The notes under the pieces were generated by a model. It was not told the origin of the DNA, searched no databases, and saw only the letters and a list, made by a program, of their open reading frames with translations. DNA of 9,318 nt, taken from NCBI GenBank assembly GCA_946479225.1, contig CAMLFI010000077.1, positions 1 to 9,318 of the forward strand. The letters are read 5' to 3'. The stretch's first letter is position 1; the number at the start of each line of letters is the position of its first letter. The stretch comes from an uncultured Mucilaginibacter sp. GTDB taxonomy: Bacteria; Bacteroidota; Bacteroidia; Sphingobacteriales; Sphingobacteriaceae. The position numbers and the translations under genes were made by a program. Positions 1 through 6,866 of this stretch are shown piece by piece.

Positions 1-915
1 TTTCACACCTCTTAAAAACTCCTCAATACCCATACGTTTTTTGCCTTCTAACTGCACGTCGGTAACTAATACATAACCATCTTGCGCAGCAAATTTAAGG
101 TAAGTTTTGTTGTCGGTTAAAAAGCCGCCCGGTTGTATGCCGGGTTGTGATGGTTGCGTTTCCGCGCGGAAGATCTTAAAGGTTTTCCCGTTTAACGTAG
201 TGTAGGCGCATGGCGAAGGGCTAAGGCCGCGTATAAGATTGTAAATGTTTTCTGAGGGCTGGTTCCAGTCTATCAGGCCATCCGTCTTGCTTAATTTAGG
301 AGCAGTCTTAAGTTCAGTGTCATCGGTTAACAAGGCAGATTGCGGATGCTGGTTGTAGCGGCCGCTCTCTATAGCTTTTACGGTTTTTACCAACAAAAGC
401 GGGCCTTTATTCATCAGCCTGTCGTGTAGTTCGCCGGCTGTTTCGTGCCCGGTAAGCGTAACTTTCTCGGTGAATAATATATTGCCCGTATCAATTTCGT
501 GTTTAAGAAAAAATGTAGTTACACCACTTTCTTTTTCGCCATTTATTAACACCCAATTTATAGGTGCGGCGCCGCGGTATTGTGGCAATAGGGAAGCATG
601 TAAATTGATAGTGCCTTTTGATGGCATTGTCCAAACTTCTTCGGGTAACATTCTAAATGCTACCACTACTTGCAAATCGGCGTCAAGTGCTTTTAACTCC
701 TCTAAAAACTTAGGGTCTTTAAGGTTTGTGGGCTGTAATACTTTTAAACTATTGGCTATAGCAAACTTCTTTACAGGCGACTCGCTAAGTTTCTGCCCCC
801 GACCCGCAGGCTTATCTGGCGCTGTTACAACGCCAACAATATTAGAACCTGACTGCAGCAATTCATCCAGCGAGGGAACGGCGAATTGGGGGGTGCCCAT
901 AAATACAATTTTCAT
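1..915 (-). CDS. fmt: Methionyl-tRNA formyltransferase, 3' end cut by window edge
   Basis: Transfers a formyl group from 10-formyl-tetrahydrofolate to Met on initiator tRNA in the cytoplasm, for translation initiation. I translated the minus strand from the ATG at 915: 305 codons are open to the window edge, close to the full family length of about 305-315, so only the last few residues are missing. It begins MKIVFMGTPQFAVPSL, the standard N-terminus. The signature HASLLPQYRGAAPINW follows, with N104 and H106 just before it and D142 in the segment HEIDTGNI. These match the catalytic Asn-His-Asp of the E. coli enzyme (N106/H108/D144). The C-terminal OB-fold part (about residues 205-305) is present and ends near GIEEFLRGVK. 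No Shine-Dalgarno sequence precedes the ATG, which is usual in this phylum. namZ lies 102 bp upstream on the same strand, with a hairpin between them. Identification is secure. Confidence 0.96.
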   Translation of the reverse strand, partial: MKIVFMGTPQFAVPSLDELLQSGSNIVGVVTAPDKPAGRGQKLSESPVKKFAIANSLKVLQPTNLKDPKFLEELKALDADLQVVVAFRMLPEEVWTMPSKGTINLHASLLPQYRGAAPINWVLINGEKESGVTTFFLKHEIDTGNILFTEKVTLTGHETAGELHDRLMNKGPLLLVKTVKAIESGRYNQHPQSALLTDDTELKTAPKLSKTDGLIDWNQPSENIYNLIRGLSPSPCAYTTLNGKTFKIFRAETQPSQPGIQPGGFLTDNKTYLKFAAQDGYVLVTDVQLEGKKRMGIEEFLRGVK

Positions 916-981
916 ATTGATAATAGCGATGTGATGTTACCTGTAAAACTAAACTTTGTAAATAACTTACTATATAAATTG

Positions 982-1009
982 TTTACAGCAACCTAAGTTT
1001 TGCTGTAAA
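982..1009 (-). terminator. Perfect 10-bp hairpin between namZ and fmt
   Basis: TTTACAGCAA (982-991) and TTGCTGTAAA (1000-1009) are perfect inverted arms around an 8-base loop. The hairpin starts 9 bases after the namZ stop codon, in the direction of namZ transcription, so it is well placed as its terminator. The sequence that follows on the minus strand (CAATTTATATAG) is AT-rich but lacks a clean U run, so an intrinsic terminator is probable, not certain. It could instead be a protein-binding dyad ahead of fmt. Confidence 0.5.
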
Positions 1010-1017
1010 ATTACCCT

Positions 1018-2247
1018 TTACTGATACAACAGATACTTTTTACGCATAGCTTTAAACCTGCTCAACCCGGGTTCCCAACTACGGCGTATTTGTTGCTCTG
1101 TCATTCCCTGTTCAATTTGCTTACGCAAAGCGTCTGTTCCGGCCAATTTTGTAAAATAAGCATTGAAGAATCGCGGCTTGTCCGGAAAATCATTATACAT
1201 TTTTATCAACCATGAAAGATTGATCTTTCCGGTCTTTCTTAAACTGTCAGCATTGTATTTTTTAAGATCAATGCCATAGCAGATCACATTCTTTTGCGGC
1301 GGGTCTTCGCTCATGCCCGCGATGCTTACAGGTTTAAACGAATAACCGTATTTCCCTTTAAACGATGGATGCCCAATGACTTGGAAAGGTTCCATAGTTC
1401 CTCTGCCTAAACTTAATGTAGTGCCTTCAAACAGGCAAACACTGGGATAAAGCAGTATAGATTGATAAGTATTTAAGTTGGGCGACGGGTTTGCCGGCAA
1501 TTTGTACGGCATGGAATGGCTGTAATTATTCATTTTTATAATTTTCAGCTTGCATTTTACACCCTTATTTAACCAGCCCTCTCCGTTTATCATTTGCGCG
1601 TATTCGGCAATGGTCATACCGTGTGCTATTGGTATGCGGTGCATGCCAACAAACGATGTATAAGCTGTATCTAATATTGGGCCGTCTATTGTAAGACCGT
1701 TCGGGTTTGGCCTGTCAAGCACCAATAGCTCAATATTGTTTTCGGCGCAAGCTTCCATTACGTAGTGCAAGGTGGAGATATAGGTGTAAAATCTTGCGCC
1801 AACATCCTGAATATCAAAAACTAAAAGATCAAGGCCTTTTAAATCAGCAGGCGTTGGTTTATAATGTTTGCCGTAGAGCGATATTACAGGCAGGCCGGTT
1901 TTGGCATCCACATCATCCCCAACAATAGCGCCGTTGCTGGCGTTTCCCCTAAATCCGTGTTCCGGACCGAAGATCTTTTTTATCTTAATACCAAGCGTCA
2001 GCAGGCTGTCAACCGTAGTTGTTTGGCGCGTACCAATAACCGATGTTTGATTAACCACCATGCCGATATTTTTTGCCTTAATATAGGGAAAATACAGCGG
2101 AATACGGTCGGCTCCGGTAATAATTTTTTTTGTAGTATCTGGTTTTACAGATTTGCCCGCAAATGTGCAGTTAATTTGCAGTGTTGCCATGAAAAGCAGC
2201 AGGGCGGCGGGGAATGTTAATCGAAAAAATGATTTTATCCTTTTCAT
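1018..2247 (-). CDS. namZ: DUF1343 / NamZ-type exo-beta-N-acetylmuramidase, exported
   Basis: Members of this family (DUF1343, glycoside hydrolase family GH171; B. subtilis NamZ and Tannerella homologues) release MurNAc from the non-reducing end of peptidoglycan fragments, serving wall recycling or scavenging. The 409-aa protein has a signal sequence (KRIKSFFR, then a hydrophobic stretch). A cysteine follows in LQINC, a poor lipobox, so it may be periplasmic or a lipoprotein. Family blocks are present in order: GMVVNQTS, KKIFGPEHGFRG, GLPVISLYG, LLVFDIQDVGARFYTYISTL, LDRPNPNG, and PIAHGMTIAEYA. I recall the Glu of the GPEHG block as the proposed catalytic residue. The frame also has an ATG 7 codons upstream (2268). 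I prefer 2247 because the signal peptide starts there and a possible -7 element (TACTTTTA, 2270-2277, minus) abuts the upstream ATG. It is divergent from the permease gene. Confidence 0.9.
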   Translation of the reverse strand: MKRIKSFFRLTFPAALLLFMATLQINCTFAGKSVKPDTTKKIITGADRIPLYFPYIKAKNIGMVVNQTSVIGTRQTTTVDSLLTLGIKIKKIFGPEHGFRGNASNGAIVGDDVDAKTGLPVISLYGKHYKPTPADLKGLDLLVFDIQDVGARFYTYISTLHYVMEACAENNIELLVLDRPNPNGLTIDGPILDTAYTSFVGMHRIPIAHGMTIAEYAQMINGEGWLNKGVKCKLKIIKMNNYSHSMPYKLPANPSPNLNTYQSILLYPSVCLFEGTTLSLGRGTMEPFQVIGHPSFKGKYGYSFKPVSIAGMSEDPPQKNVICYGIDLKKYNADSLRKTGKINLSWLIKMYNDFPDKPRFFNAYFTKLAGTDALRKQIEQGMTEQQIRRSWEPGLSRFKAMRKKYLLYQ

Positions 2248-2286
2248 AAAAATATATACCTGCGCCATTTAAAAGTACCATTTTAG

Positions 2287-2300
2287 GCGGTAAAAACCGC
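2287..2300. promoter_or_regulatory. Small dyad in the namZ/permease divergent intergenic region
   Basis: GCGGT-AAAA-ACCGC is a 5+4+5 inverted repeat in the 86-bp gap between the two divergent genes. CATATTTG (2301-2308, plus strand) just beside it is one base from the Bacteroidota -7 consensus TAnnTTTG and could serve the permease gene. No clear TTG lies 19-21 bases upstream of it. The function of the dyad is unknown; with only five base pairs it may be chance. Confidence 0.25.
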
Positions 2301-2333
2301 ATATTTGCGAAGTTACAAAAAAAATACTTTTCC

Positions 2334-3554
2334 TTGAGTTTTGCATCATTCATAGCGGGGCGAATAACCTTTAAATCAAAACGTACATTTTCAAAACTGA
2401 TTGTGCGCATAGCCATTATTGGCATTATGCTGGGTTTAGGGGTGATGATACTATCATTAGCAGTAGTGCGGGGCTTTAAGCGCGAGATACGCGAAAAGGT
2501 AAGGGGTTTTGATGGCGATATGAAGGTGATAAAATACGATCTGAACACCTCATTTGAAAATTCGCCGTTTTTTAGGGATAGGCTTTTAGAACGAAAGATC
2601 CTTAGAACAAGTCCCGTTGAGTACATAGCTCCATATGCAACCAAACCGGGTATCATCAAATTCTCGGGCGAGATTGAAGGGGTTATATTAAAAGGGGTTG
2701 ATAGAACTTATAACTGGAAGTTTATTAAGAGCTGTTTAGTAGCCGGCGATATAATCGATTTTACTGATTCTGTAGCTGCCCGTAGACAGTTAATGATATC
2801 GCAAACCACGGCCCACCGTTTACGACTAAAGGTAGGGGATAAGGTGATTATATATTTTATGCAGGATCCGCCAAGGCCTCGCCCGTTTAAAGTTGTAGGT
2901 ATTTACGACACCAGTATTCAGGAGGTAGATAAAACCTATGTAATAGGCGATCTTTCCGTAATACAGCGGCTTAACGACCAACAACCCGATGAGATAGGGG
3001 GATATGAGCTTAGGATAAAGGATTTTGATAACCTGGATACTGTTGCCGGCCAGATCAACAGTGCCTTACCTATTAACCTGAAACTTACCACCATTACCGA
3101 GAACTATGCAAACATATTCGATTGGCTGCAGATATTGGATGTTAATGCGCAGGTTATGTTGGTGCTGATGTTGCTGGTAGCCGTAATTAATATGATATCG
3201 GCCTTGCTGATAATGATATTGGAGCGCACATCAATGATAGGTATTATGAAGGCAATGGGTACCACCAACTGGGCTATACAGAAGATATTTTTATACAACG
3301 CCTCTTACCTTATTAGTATCGGTTTATTGCTAGGCAATATTTTTGGCATAGGGTTAGGGCTTTTTCAGCATTTTACCCACTTTTTTAAGCTCGATCCCAA
3401 CTCCTATTATATGACCTTCATTCCGGTAGAAATAACCTTAATGGATGTGGTATTGCTCAATATAGGAACAATGATTGTTTGCCTGTTAGTACTTATAATT
3501 CCATCGATGCTTATTGCTCGTATTACGCCGGTTAAAGCTATACGATTTAAGTAG
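2334..3554 (+). CDS. FtsX/LolC-LolE-type ABC transporter permease (TTG start)
   Basis: Inner-membrane permease of the MacB/LolCE/FtsX superfamily. The topology is typical: TM1 at about residues 23-45 (IVRIAIIGIMLGLGVMILSL), a large periplasmic domain at about 46-269, then three TMs at about 270-295, 324-345 and 370-393. The conserved cytoplasmic segment ERTSMIGIMKAMG follows TM2, and the end ITPVKAIRFK is typical of the family. LolCE proteins extract lipoproteins from the inner membrane for transport to the outer membrane. Bacteroidota carry several paralogues, so the exact cargo is not settled. The start is TTG at 2334; the first in-frame ATG (2427) would remove most of TM1, and no ATG or GTG lies upstream near enough. 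No ATPase gene is in the window, so the partner is encoded elsewhere. The gene converges with the lipoprotein gene, only 3 bp separating the stop codons. Confidence 0.88.
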   Translation: MSFASFIAGRITFKSKRTFSKLIVRIAIIGIMLGLGVMILSLAVVRGFKREIREKVRGFDGDMKVIKYDLNTSFENSPFFRDRLLERKILRTSPVEYIAPYATKPGIIKFSGEIEGVILKGVDRTYNWKFIKSCLVAGDIIDFTDSVAARRQLMISQTTAHRLRLKVGDKVIIYFMQDPPRPRPFKVVGIYDTSIQEVDKTYVIGDLSVIQRLNDQQPDEIGGYELRIKDFDNLDTVAGQINSALPINLKLTTITENYANIFDWLQILDVNAQVMLVLMLLVAVINMISALLIMILERTSMIGIMKAMGTTNWAIQKIFLYNASYLISIGLLLGNIFGIGLGLFQHFTHFFKLDPNSYYMTFIPVEITLMDVVLLNIGTMIVCLLVLIIPSMLIARITPVKAIRFK

Positions 3555-3557
3555 GTG

Positions 3558-3980
3558 CTATTTTTTTACAAGCACATATTCAAACAGATCATTCCCGGCC
3601 GATTGGGTTAATTTAAAATCGCTGCCGTTAAATATATAGCTGTAAGTTCCGTGCAAATAAGCCTTTGTATCCGTTACTGTTGTTGGGTAATTGGGGTCGT
3701 CAAATTCAATTGAAGTCTCGTTTCCTAAAAACTCTCCACTGCTATTTACATGTACAGCATTTGCATCGCTTGTAACTGTAAAGCCGGTGATTGCCATAAC
3801 CAGTTGGATATTTGCGGTAGTAATGTCTTTCGCCAACGTAGTCGGATCGGTATGTGTTTTTGTAAATTTACCGGTAAATGTGCCGTATGGAACCAGCGGC
3901 TGATAGTTTTGATCGTTGTTGATTTTTGTACAGCCTGCCATAAATATTAATAAAGGCAATAAATAAATTAGCTTTTTCAT
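3558..3980 (-). CDS. Small predicted lipoprotein, unknown function
   Basis: A 140-aa protein with an N-terminal KK, a hydrophobic core and a good lipobox, MAGC (residues 14-17), predicting signal peptidase II cleavage and lipid attachment at C17. The mature part is about 124 residues, rich in Thr, Asn and Asp, with alternating patterns (GTFTGKFTKTHTDP, AYLHGTYSYIFNGSDFKLTQ) that suggest a small beta-sheet protein. The end GNDLFEYVLVKK resembles small Bacteroidota lipoproteins with a lipocalin-like or sheet fold, but I do not recognise a named family. It starts 36 bp after the mazG stop on the same strand, so it may share the mazG transcript. The sequence upstream of the ATG (AAAAGACGAC) has at most a weak ribosome binding site. 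Reality of the gene is supported by the lipobox and the compact packing. Confidence 0.8.
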   Translation of the reverse strand: MKKLIYLLPLLIFMAGCTKINNDQNYQPLVPYGTFTGKFTKTHTDPTTLAKDITTANIQLVMAITGFTVTSDANAVHVNSSGEFLGNETSIEFDDPNYPTTVTDTKAYLHGTYSYIFNGSDFKLTQSAGNDLFEYVLVKK

Positions 3981-4016
3981 GTCGTCTTTTATTAGTAACT
4001 TATAAAATTAAAACAA

Positions 4017-4820
4017 TTATTGTTTCTTGGCTTCCTCCCAAAAAACATCCATTTCGGCAAGACTCATATCCTGTAACTGCCTGCCGTTTTCGGCTGCTTT
4101 GGCCTCCAGGTACTGAAACCGTTTAATAAACTTACGGTTTGTTTTCTCCAACGCGTCTTCCGGATTTATGTTAATAAAGCGGGCATAATTAATGAGCGAG
4201 AACATCAGATCGCCAAATTCACTTTCGGCTTTGTCGTGGTCTATTGTGCTATTGTCTTCGGCGTTAAATTCATTTTTAAACTCCTGCATCTCCTCCTCAA
4301 CCTTTGCCCAAACCTGGCTTTTCTCCTCCCAGTCAAATCCAACACCGCGGGCTTTTTCCTGTATGCGCGATGCCTTTACCAACGCGGGCAGTGATGCCGG
4401 AACGCCACCCAATACCGATTTATTTCCCTCTTTAAGCTTTATCTGTTCCCAGTTGCGTTTTACGTCGTTCTCGTCATTTACCTCCACGTCGCTATAAATG
4501 TGGGGGTGGCGGTTTATCAGCTTATCGCATATTCCATTCAATACGCCTGTAATATCAAAGTGGTTGCCTTCTGATGCTATTTTGGTATAAAACACCAAGT
4601 GCAGCATAATATCGCCCAGTTCCTTCTTAATCTCGGGCATATCACCTGCCAATATTGAGTCAGACAACTCATAAACCTCTTCAATAGTTAAATGGCGCAG
4701 GCTTTCTAATGTTTGCTTCCTGTCCCAGGGACAGTTAAGGCGAAGATCATCCATTATGGCAAGCAGGCGCTCAAAAGCGGTAGCAGGTGTTGATGCAGTA
4801 ACAGGAGGTATTAGTGGCAT
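4017..4820 (-). CDS. mazG: Nucleoside triphosphate pyrophosphohydrolase MazG
   Basis: Hydrolyses (d)NTPs to NMP and pyrophosphate in the cytoplasm. In other bacteria it is linked to removal of aberrant nucleotides and to lowering (p)ppGpp. It is the two-domain form. In numbering from the upstream ATG, the first domain carries NCPWDRKQT and the metal-binding EEVYE (52-56) with ELGD (72-75). The second carries KVEEEMQEF (178-186) with EFGD (206-209). All acidic ligands are intact, and length matches the family. An in-frame ATG at 4835 would add MHIKN, but those codons lie in or beside the AATGTGCAAATGTG repeat of the intergenic region, and the family-like N-terminus MPLIPP starts at 4820, so I take 4820. 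It lies downstream of mnmD and upstream of the lipoprotein gene on the same strand. Confidence 0.95.
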   Translation of the reverse strand: MPLIPPVTASTPATAFERLLAIMDDLRLNCPWDRKQTLESLRHLTIEEVYELSDSILAGDMPEIKKELGDIMLHLVFYTKIASEGNHFDITGVLNGICDKLINRHPHIYSDVEVNDENDVKRNWEQIKLKEGNKSVLGGVPASLPALVKASRIQEKARGVGFDWEEKSQVWAKVEEEMQEFKNEFNAEDNSTIDHDKAESEFGDLMFSLINYARFININPEDALEKTNRKFIKRFQYLEAKAAENGRQLQDMSLAEMDVFWEEAKKQ

Positions 4821-4827
4821 GTTTTTA

Positions 4828-4991
4828 ATGTGCAAATGTGTTATTAATGTCCAGATATGCAGATGTGCAAATGTGCAGATTTTATTGGATTATTAGCAAT
4901 GGACGTGTGTTTCTCAACTGCCCGTCCCCGCATTTTTACATTAGCATATCTAACCCATCTGCACATCTTCACATTTGCACATCTGCATATC
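4828..4991. repeat. AGATGTGCAAATGTGCA-type repeat forming a 22-bp inverted repeat
   Basis: The gap between mnmD and mazG is built of 8-9 base units such as AGATGTGCA and AATGTGCA. A 22-bp stretch at 4854-4875 recurs exactly as its reverse complement at 4970-4991, with a 94-base spacer. ATGTGCAGAT (4871-4880) is also matched inverted at 4957-4966, offset by a short indel. A further partial unit, ATGTGCAAATGTG, lies at 4828-4840. The right arm overlaps the last 23 bases of mnmD, including its stop codon. The transcript could fold into a long stem between the two genes. I recall similar ATGTGCAGATGTGCA strings between genes in Sphingobacteriaceae; that is memory, not a search result. Confidence 0.85.
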
Positions 4992-5661
4992 GCACTGCTC
5001 TCAGCATCTCTCTTTTCCCCGGTGCGCCGGGTACTTTTTGTACTTGTAGCGTCATTGCCTTGAGCATGCGTTTAAGGTTGCCGGTTATGGCATAAGTAAC
5101 AAACACGCCGCCCGGTTTCAGAAATTGTATGGTATGGCCAATGGCTTCCTCGTTCCACATTTCGGGTTGGTGAGCAGCGGCGAAGGCATCGAAATAGATG
5201 ACGTCAAACTGCGCGTCGCTTACAAAATCTGTTAGTTGGCAGTGGGCACTTTGCAGTTGGCAGTCGGAGTTGATCTGTACAGGTTGTTGTAATGATGCGG
5301 TATAGTTAGCCATAAACCCATCCCATATAGCAGGTTGCACGTATTGCTGATAACCCGTACTGCTTATCATTTCCTGACTTAACGGATAGGCCTCAATACC
5401 GGTATAGTTTAACTGTATCTTGTTTTCGGTGCAATAATCGGCGGTGAGCAGAAAATTAAGACCGGTACCCAGTCCGACCTCTAAAACAGAAACTGTAGTT
5501 GCCCCGGTTTCGCCGATAAAATACTCCAAACCAGCCTTTAGGAACACGTGCTTGCTCTCTTGCAGTGCACCGTGGCGCGAGTGATAATTCTCGCCAACCT
5601 GTGGGTTAAATATGGTGTTGGAGCCGTCGGCAGTGGCAACTATTTTTAGGTCGGGTGTCAT
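4969..5661 (-). CDS. mnmD: tRNA wobble-uridine methyltransferase MnmD
   Basis: SAM-dependent methyltransferase equivalent to the methyltransferase half of MnmC (DUF752 family). It converts nm5(s2)U to mnm5(s2)U at position 34 of tRNAs. From the ATG at 5661 the 230-aa protein shows DGSNTIFN (12-19), YHSRHGALQESKHVF (26-40), the SAM-binding loop EVGLGTGLN (61-69), GIEAYPL (88-94), FDVIYFDAFAAAHQPEMW (152-169) and the end GAPGKREMLRA. The frame stays open upstream to a TTG at 5751, but the extra 30 residues are unlike the family, and a -7 element sits inside them. Two oddities are visible. Residues about 132-143 (SDCQLQSAHCQL) are encoded by a simple direct repeat, and the final RYADVQM comes from the intergenic AGATGTGCA repeat. 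No FAD oxidase domain is attached. Confidence 0.93.
   Translation of the reverse strand: MTPDLKIVATADGSNTIFNPQVGENYHSRHGALQESKHVFLKAGLEYFIGETGATTVSVLEVGLGTGLNFLLTADYCTENKIQLNYTGIEAYPLSQEMISSTGYQQYVQPAIWDGFMANYTASLQQPVQINSDCQLQSAHCQLTDFVSDAQFDVIYFDAFAAAHQPEMWNEEAIGHTIQFLKPGGVFVTYAITGNLKRMLKAMTLQVQKVPGAPGKREMLRAVRYADVQM
5234..5268. repeat. Direct repeat AGTTGGCAGT inside mnmD
   Basis: AGTTGGCAGT occurs at 5234-5243 and 5255-5264, a 21-base (7-codon) period, with a related GGCACTTTGC between them. Read on the mnmD strand it is the ACTGCCAACTGC type of string, which I recall as frequent between genes in related genomes. It keeps the mnmD frame and encodes DCQLQSAHCQL between the SAM-binding part and the FDVIYFDAF motif. 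Confidence 0.8.
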
Positions 5662-5667
5662 TAAAGG

Positions 5668-5699
5668 CAAAGATAAGATAGAATAACCGGGTGTTGCAG
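5668..5699 (-). promoter_or_regulatory. Possible mnmD promoter, close to the start codon
   Basis: On the minus strand TATCTTTG (5675-5668) matches the Bacteroidota -7 consensus TAnnTTTG exactly. CTG, one base from the TTG of the -33 element, lies 21 bases upstream (5699-5697). Transcription would begin within a few bases of the ATG at 5661, implying a very short leader or none. The -33 element is imperfect, so confidence is modest. Confidence 0.35.
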
Positions 5700-5851
5700 A
5701 AAATATATGTTCCCTGGTTTTAAAAAATGTAAATTGCTGAATTACAAACAATTAACATTTTAAGATACAGCAACATAGTCGTCGGAGTGATTAGCTATAA
5801 AGTTATTATAAATATCTGATTGTAAGATTGTTACAAAAACTGAAAATCGAC

Positions 5852-5878
5852 CAAAAACGACAAAAACGACAAAAACTG
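5852..5878. repeat. Three tandem 9-bp units CAAAAACGA upstream of the paralogue array
   Basis: CAAAAACGA (5852-5860), CAAAAACGA (5861-5869) and CAAAAACTG (5870-5878) follow each other without gaps. A related ACAAAAACTGAAAATCGA precedes them at 5833-5850. They lie about 40 bases upstream of the TACACTTTG element, where an activator or repressor could bind. They may equally be plain slippage products. Confidence 0.65.
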
Positions 5879-5971
5879 CAACACTTTTGCAACACTCGTT
5901 TTTTAAAAAATAACACTACACTTTGTATTACTATAAATTTAGTTATAAATTAGTATTGCCAATTTTAAATT

Positions 5972-6751
5972 ATGAAATTAATACTAACCACCCTTCTGCT
6001 TTTAACAGCCATTTCTCTTCATGCTCAAAAATTACCACAAGTGCAGCAGGCAAGTTTGCGTGCACCCGCAAATGTTAAAATTGACGGTAAAGCGGATGAG
6101 TGGAATAACAAGTTCCAAGCGTACAATAGAAGCACAGACTTTTATTACACACTTGCTAACAACGATGAAAAGTTATATTTGATTATTCAAGTCACTGATC
6201 GTTATGTATTTAACAAAATAATTGAAAAAGGCATTACATTTTCTCTTAAAGATCGCAATCGCGGCAATAGCATAAGTTTTACCTTTCCTTACTACATCAA
6301 TAATAGTAAAAGACAGCTTTCCCTGGATTTAAAAGGCGATATGAACCATTCGGGTAACAAAGCTACCGATGCCGAGATAGCAGAAAACAATAAACTCCTT
6401 AGAGAAAAGCACAGGTTTATTAAAGTTGAAAGTATTCCGGGCATTGAGTCGTTAATATCCATCTATAACGAAAATGGTATTGAAGTGGCCGAGTTATTCG
6501 ACAACAACAAAACATATACATTAGAAATGGCCATAAATTTCAAACTTATTGGGGCTTCACCAAAAAACGAGAACAAAATTTCATACCAATTAAAAGTAAA
6601 TCCGATACCTGGTCACGAAATTTCTAGTTCGAGCATTATCACTAGTAGCGGTAAACCAGCATCCCCCGAAGAAATGGGGCAACTGAATATCCTCTTGGCT
6701 AAAATGTTTGGTGGCTCAGATTTTTGGGGCGAATACACTTTAGCCAAATAA
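5972..6751 (+). CDS. Secreted CBM9-like protein, paralogue 1 of 3
   Basis: A 259-aa protein with a signal peptide (MKLILTTLLLLTAISLHA, cleavage probably before QKLP at residue 19), so periplasmic or exported; no lipobox. The mature N-terminus carries VKIDGKADEWNNKFQAYN (35-52), then DFYYTLANNDEKLYLIIQVTDR. This resembles carbohydrate-binding module family 9-like domains of Bacteroidota (IDGK..EW, then a YAI-ND-LYL strand pair). The ligand is unknown, and no catalytic domain is present. A second conserved block is SIYNENGIEVAELFDNNKTYTLEMAINFKLIG, and the protein ends GGSDFWGEYTLAK. It is closer to paralogue 3 than to its neighbour paralogue 2: both share NNKFQAYN/NNQFQAYN, the DR..FNKII stretch and AELFDNN. 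A 115-bp gap with its own promoter separates it from paralogue 2. The CBM9-like call rests on pattern resemblance only. Confidence 0.82.
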   Translation: MKLILTTLLLLTAISLHAQKLPQVQQASLRAPANVKIDGKADEWNNKFQAYNRSTDFYYTLANNDEKLYLIIQVTDRYVFNKIIEKGITFSLKDRNRGNSISFTFPYYINNSKRQLSLDLKGDMNHSGNKATDAEIAENNKLLREKHRFIKVESIPGIESLISIYNENGIEVAELFDNNKTYTLEMAINFKLIGASPKNENKISYQLKVNPIPGHEISSSSIITSSGKPASPEEMGQLNILLAKMFGGSDFWGEYTLAK

Positions 6752-6794
6752 AATATAAAAAGTTAAAAAAATTCCAGAAAAACTGATAAAACAG

Positions 6795-6825
6795 TTGTAT
6801 AACTGAAAAATTAGTTTTACGTTTG
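6795..6825 (+). promoter_or_regulatory. Consensus Bacteroidota promoter for paralogues 2 and 3
   Basis: TTG (6795-6797), 20 bases, then TACGTTTG (6818-6825) fits the TTG-N19-21-TAnnTTTG consensus in every defined base. Transcription would start near 6832, giving a leader of about 35 bases before the ATG at 6867. The -33 region overlaps short dyads (AACTG-N6-CAGTT at 6781-6796, CAGTT-GTAT-AACTG at 6792-6805) that could be an operator or part of the upstream gene's 3' end. Confidence 0.7.
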
Positions 6826-6866
6826 GTTTATGTAAGCGATACCTAAACTCGCCGTAACCAATCTAA

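Larger units (their letters stand above)
5662..5971. other. Divergent intergenic region, mnmD to first CBM9-like gene
   Basis: This 310-bp AT-rich region separates two divergent genes. Besides the possible mnmD -7 element and the nine-base tandem repeat, it holds TACACTTTG (5917-5925), a -7-like element with one extra base, 47 bases before the ATG at 5972. It also holds a near-direct repeat TATAAATTTAG / TATAAATTAG (5932-5953). No TTG stands at the right distance from TACACTTTG, so the promoter of the first paralogue is not convincingly located. I see no coding sequence here. Confidence 0.5.

Noticed and set aside
470..934. Open frame on the plus strand opposite the left-end gene
   Set aside because: It is antisense to fmt, which has all catalytic motifs; the plus-strand product has no recognisable features.
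962..991. Possible fmt promoter on the minus strand, TTG-N19-TAAGTTAT
   Set aside because: The -7 element misses the last two consensus bases and the TTG falls in the hairpin arm; too weak to list.
1707..2220. Plus-strand frames opposite namZ
   Set aside because: Shadow frames of a well-conserved DUF1343 gene; their products are rich in Arg, His and Cys with no domain pattern.
2171..2659. Minus-strand frame spanning the namZ/permease gap
   Set aside because: It overlaps the starts of two well-supported genes and the product shows no family motif.
4828..4991. Possible CRISPR array
   Set aside because: The units are 8-9 bases, directly abutting and inverted, with no constant repeat plus unique spacer structure and no cas gene nearby.
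4838..5095. Plus-strand frames across the mnmD-mazG gap
   Set aside because: Their codons come mainly from the AGATGTGCA repeat and from antisense mnmD; no credible protein.
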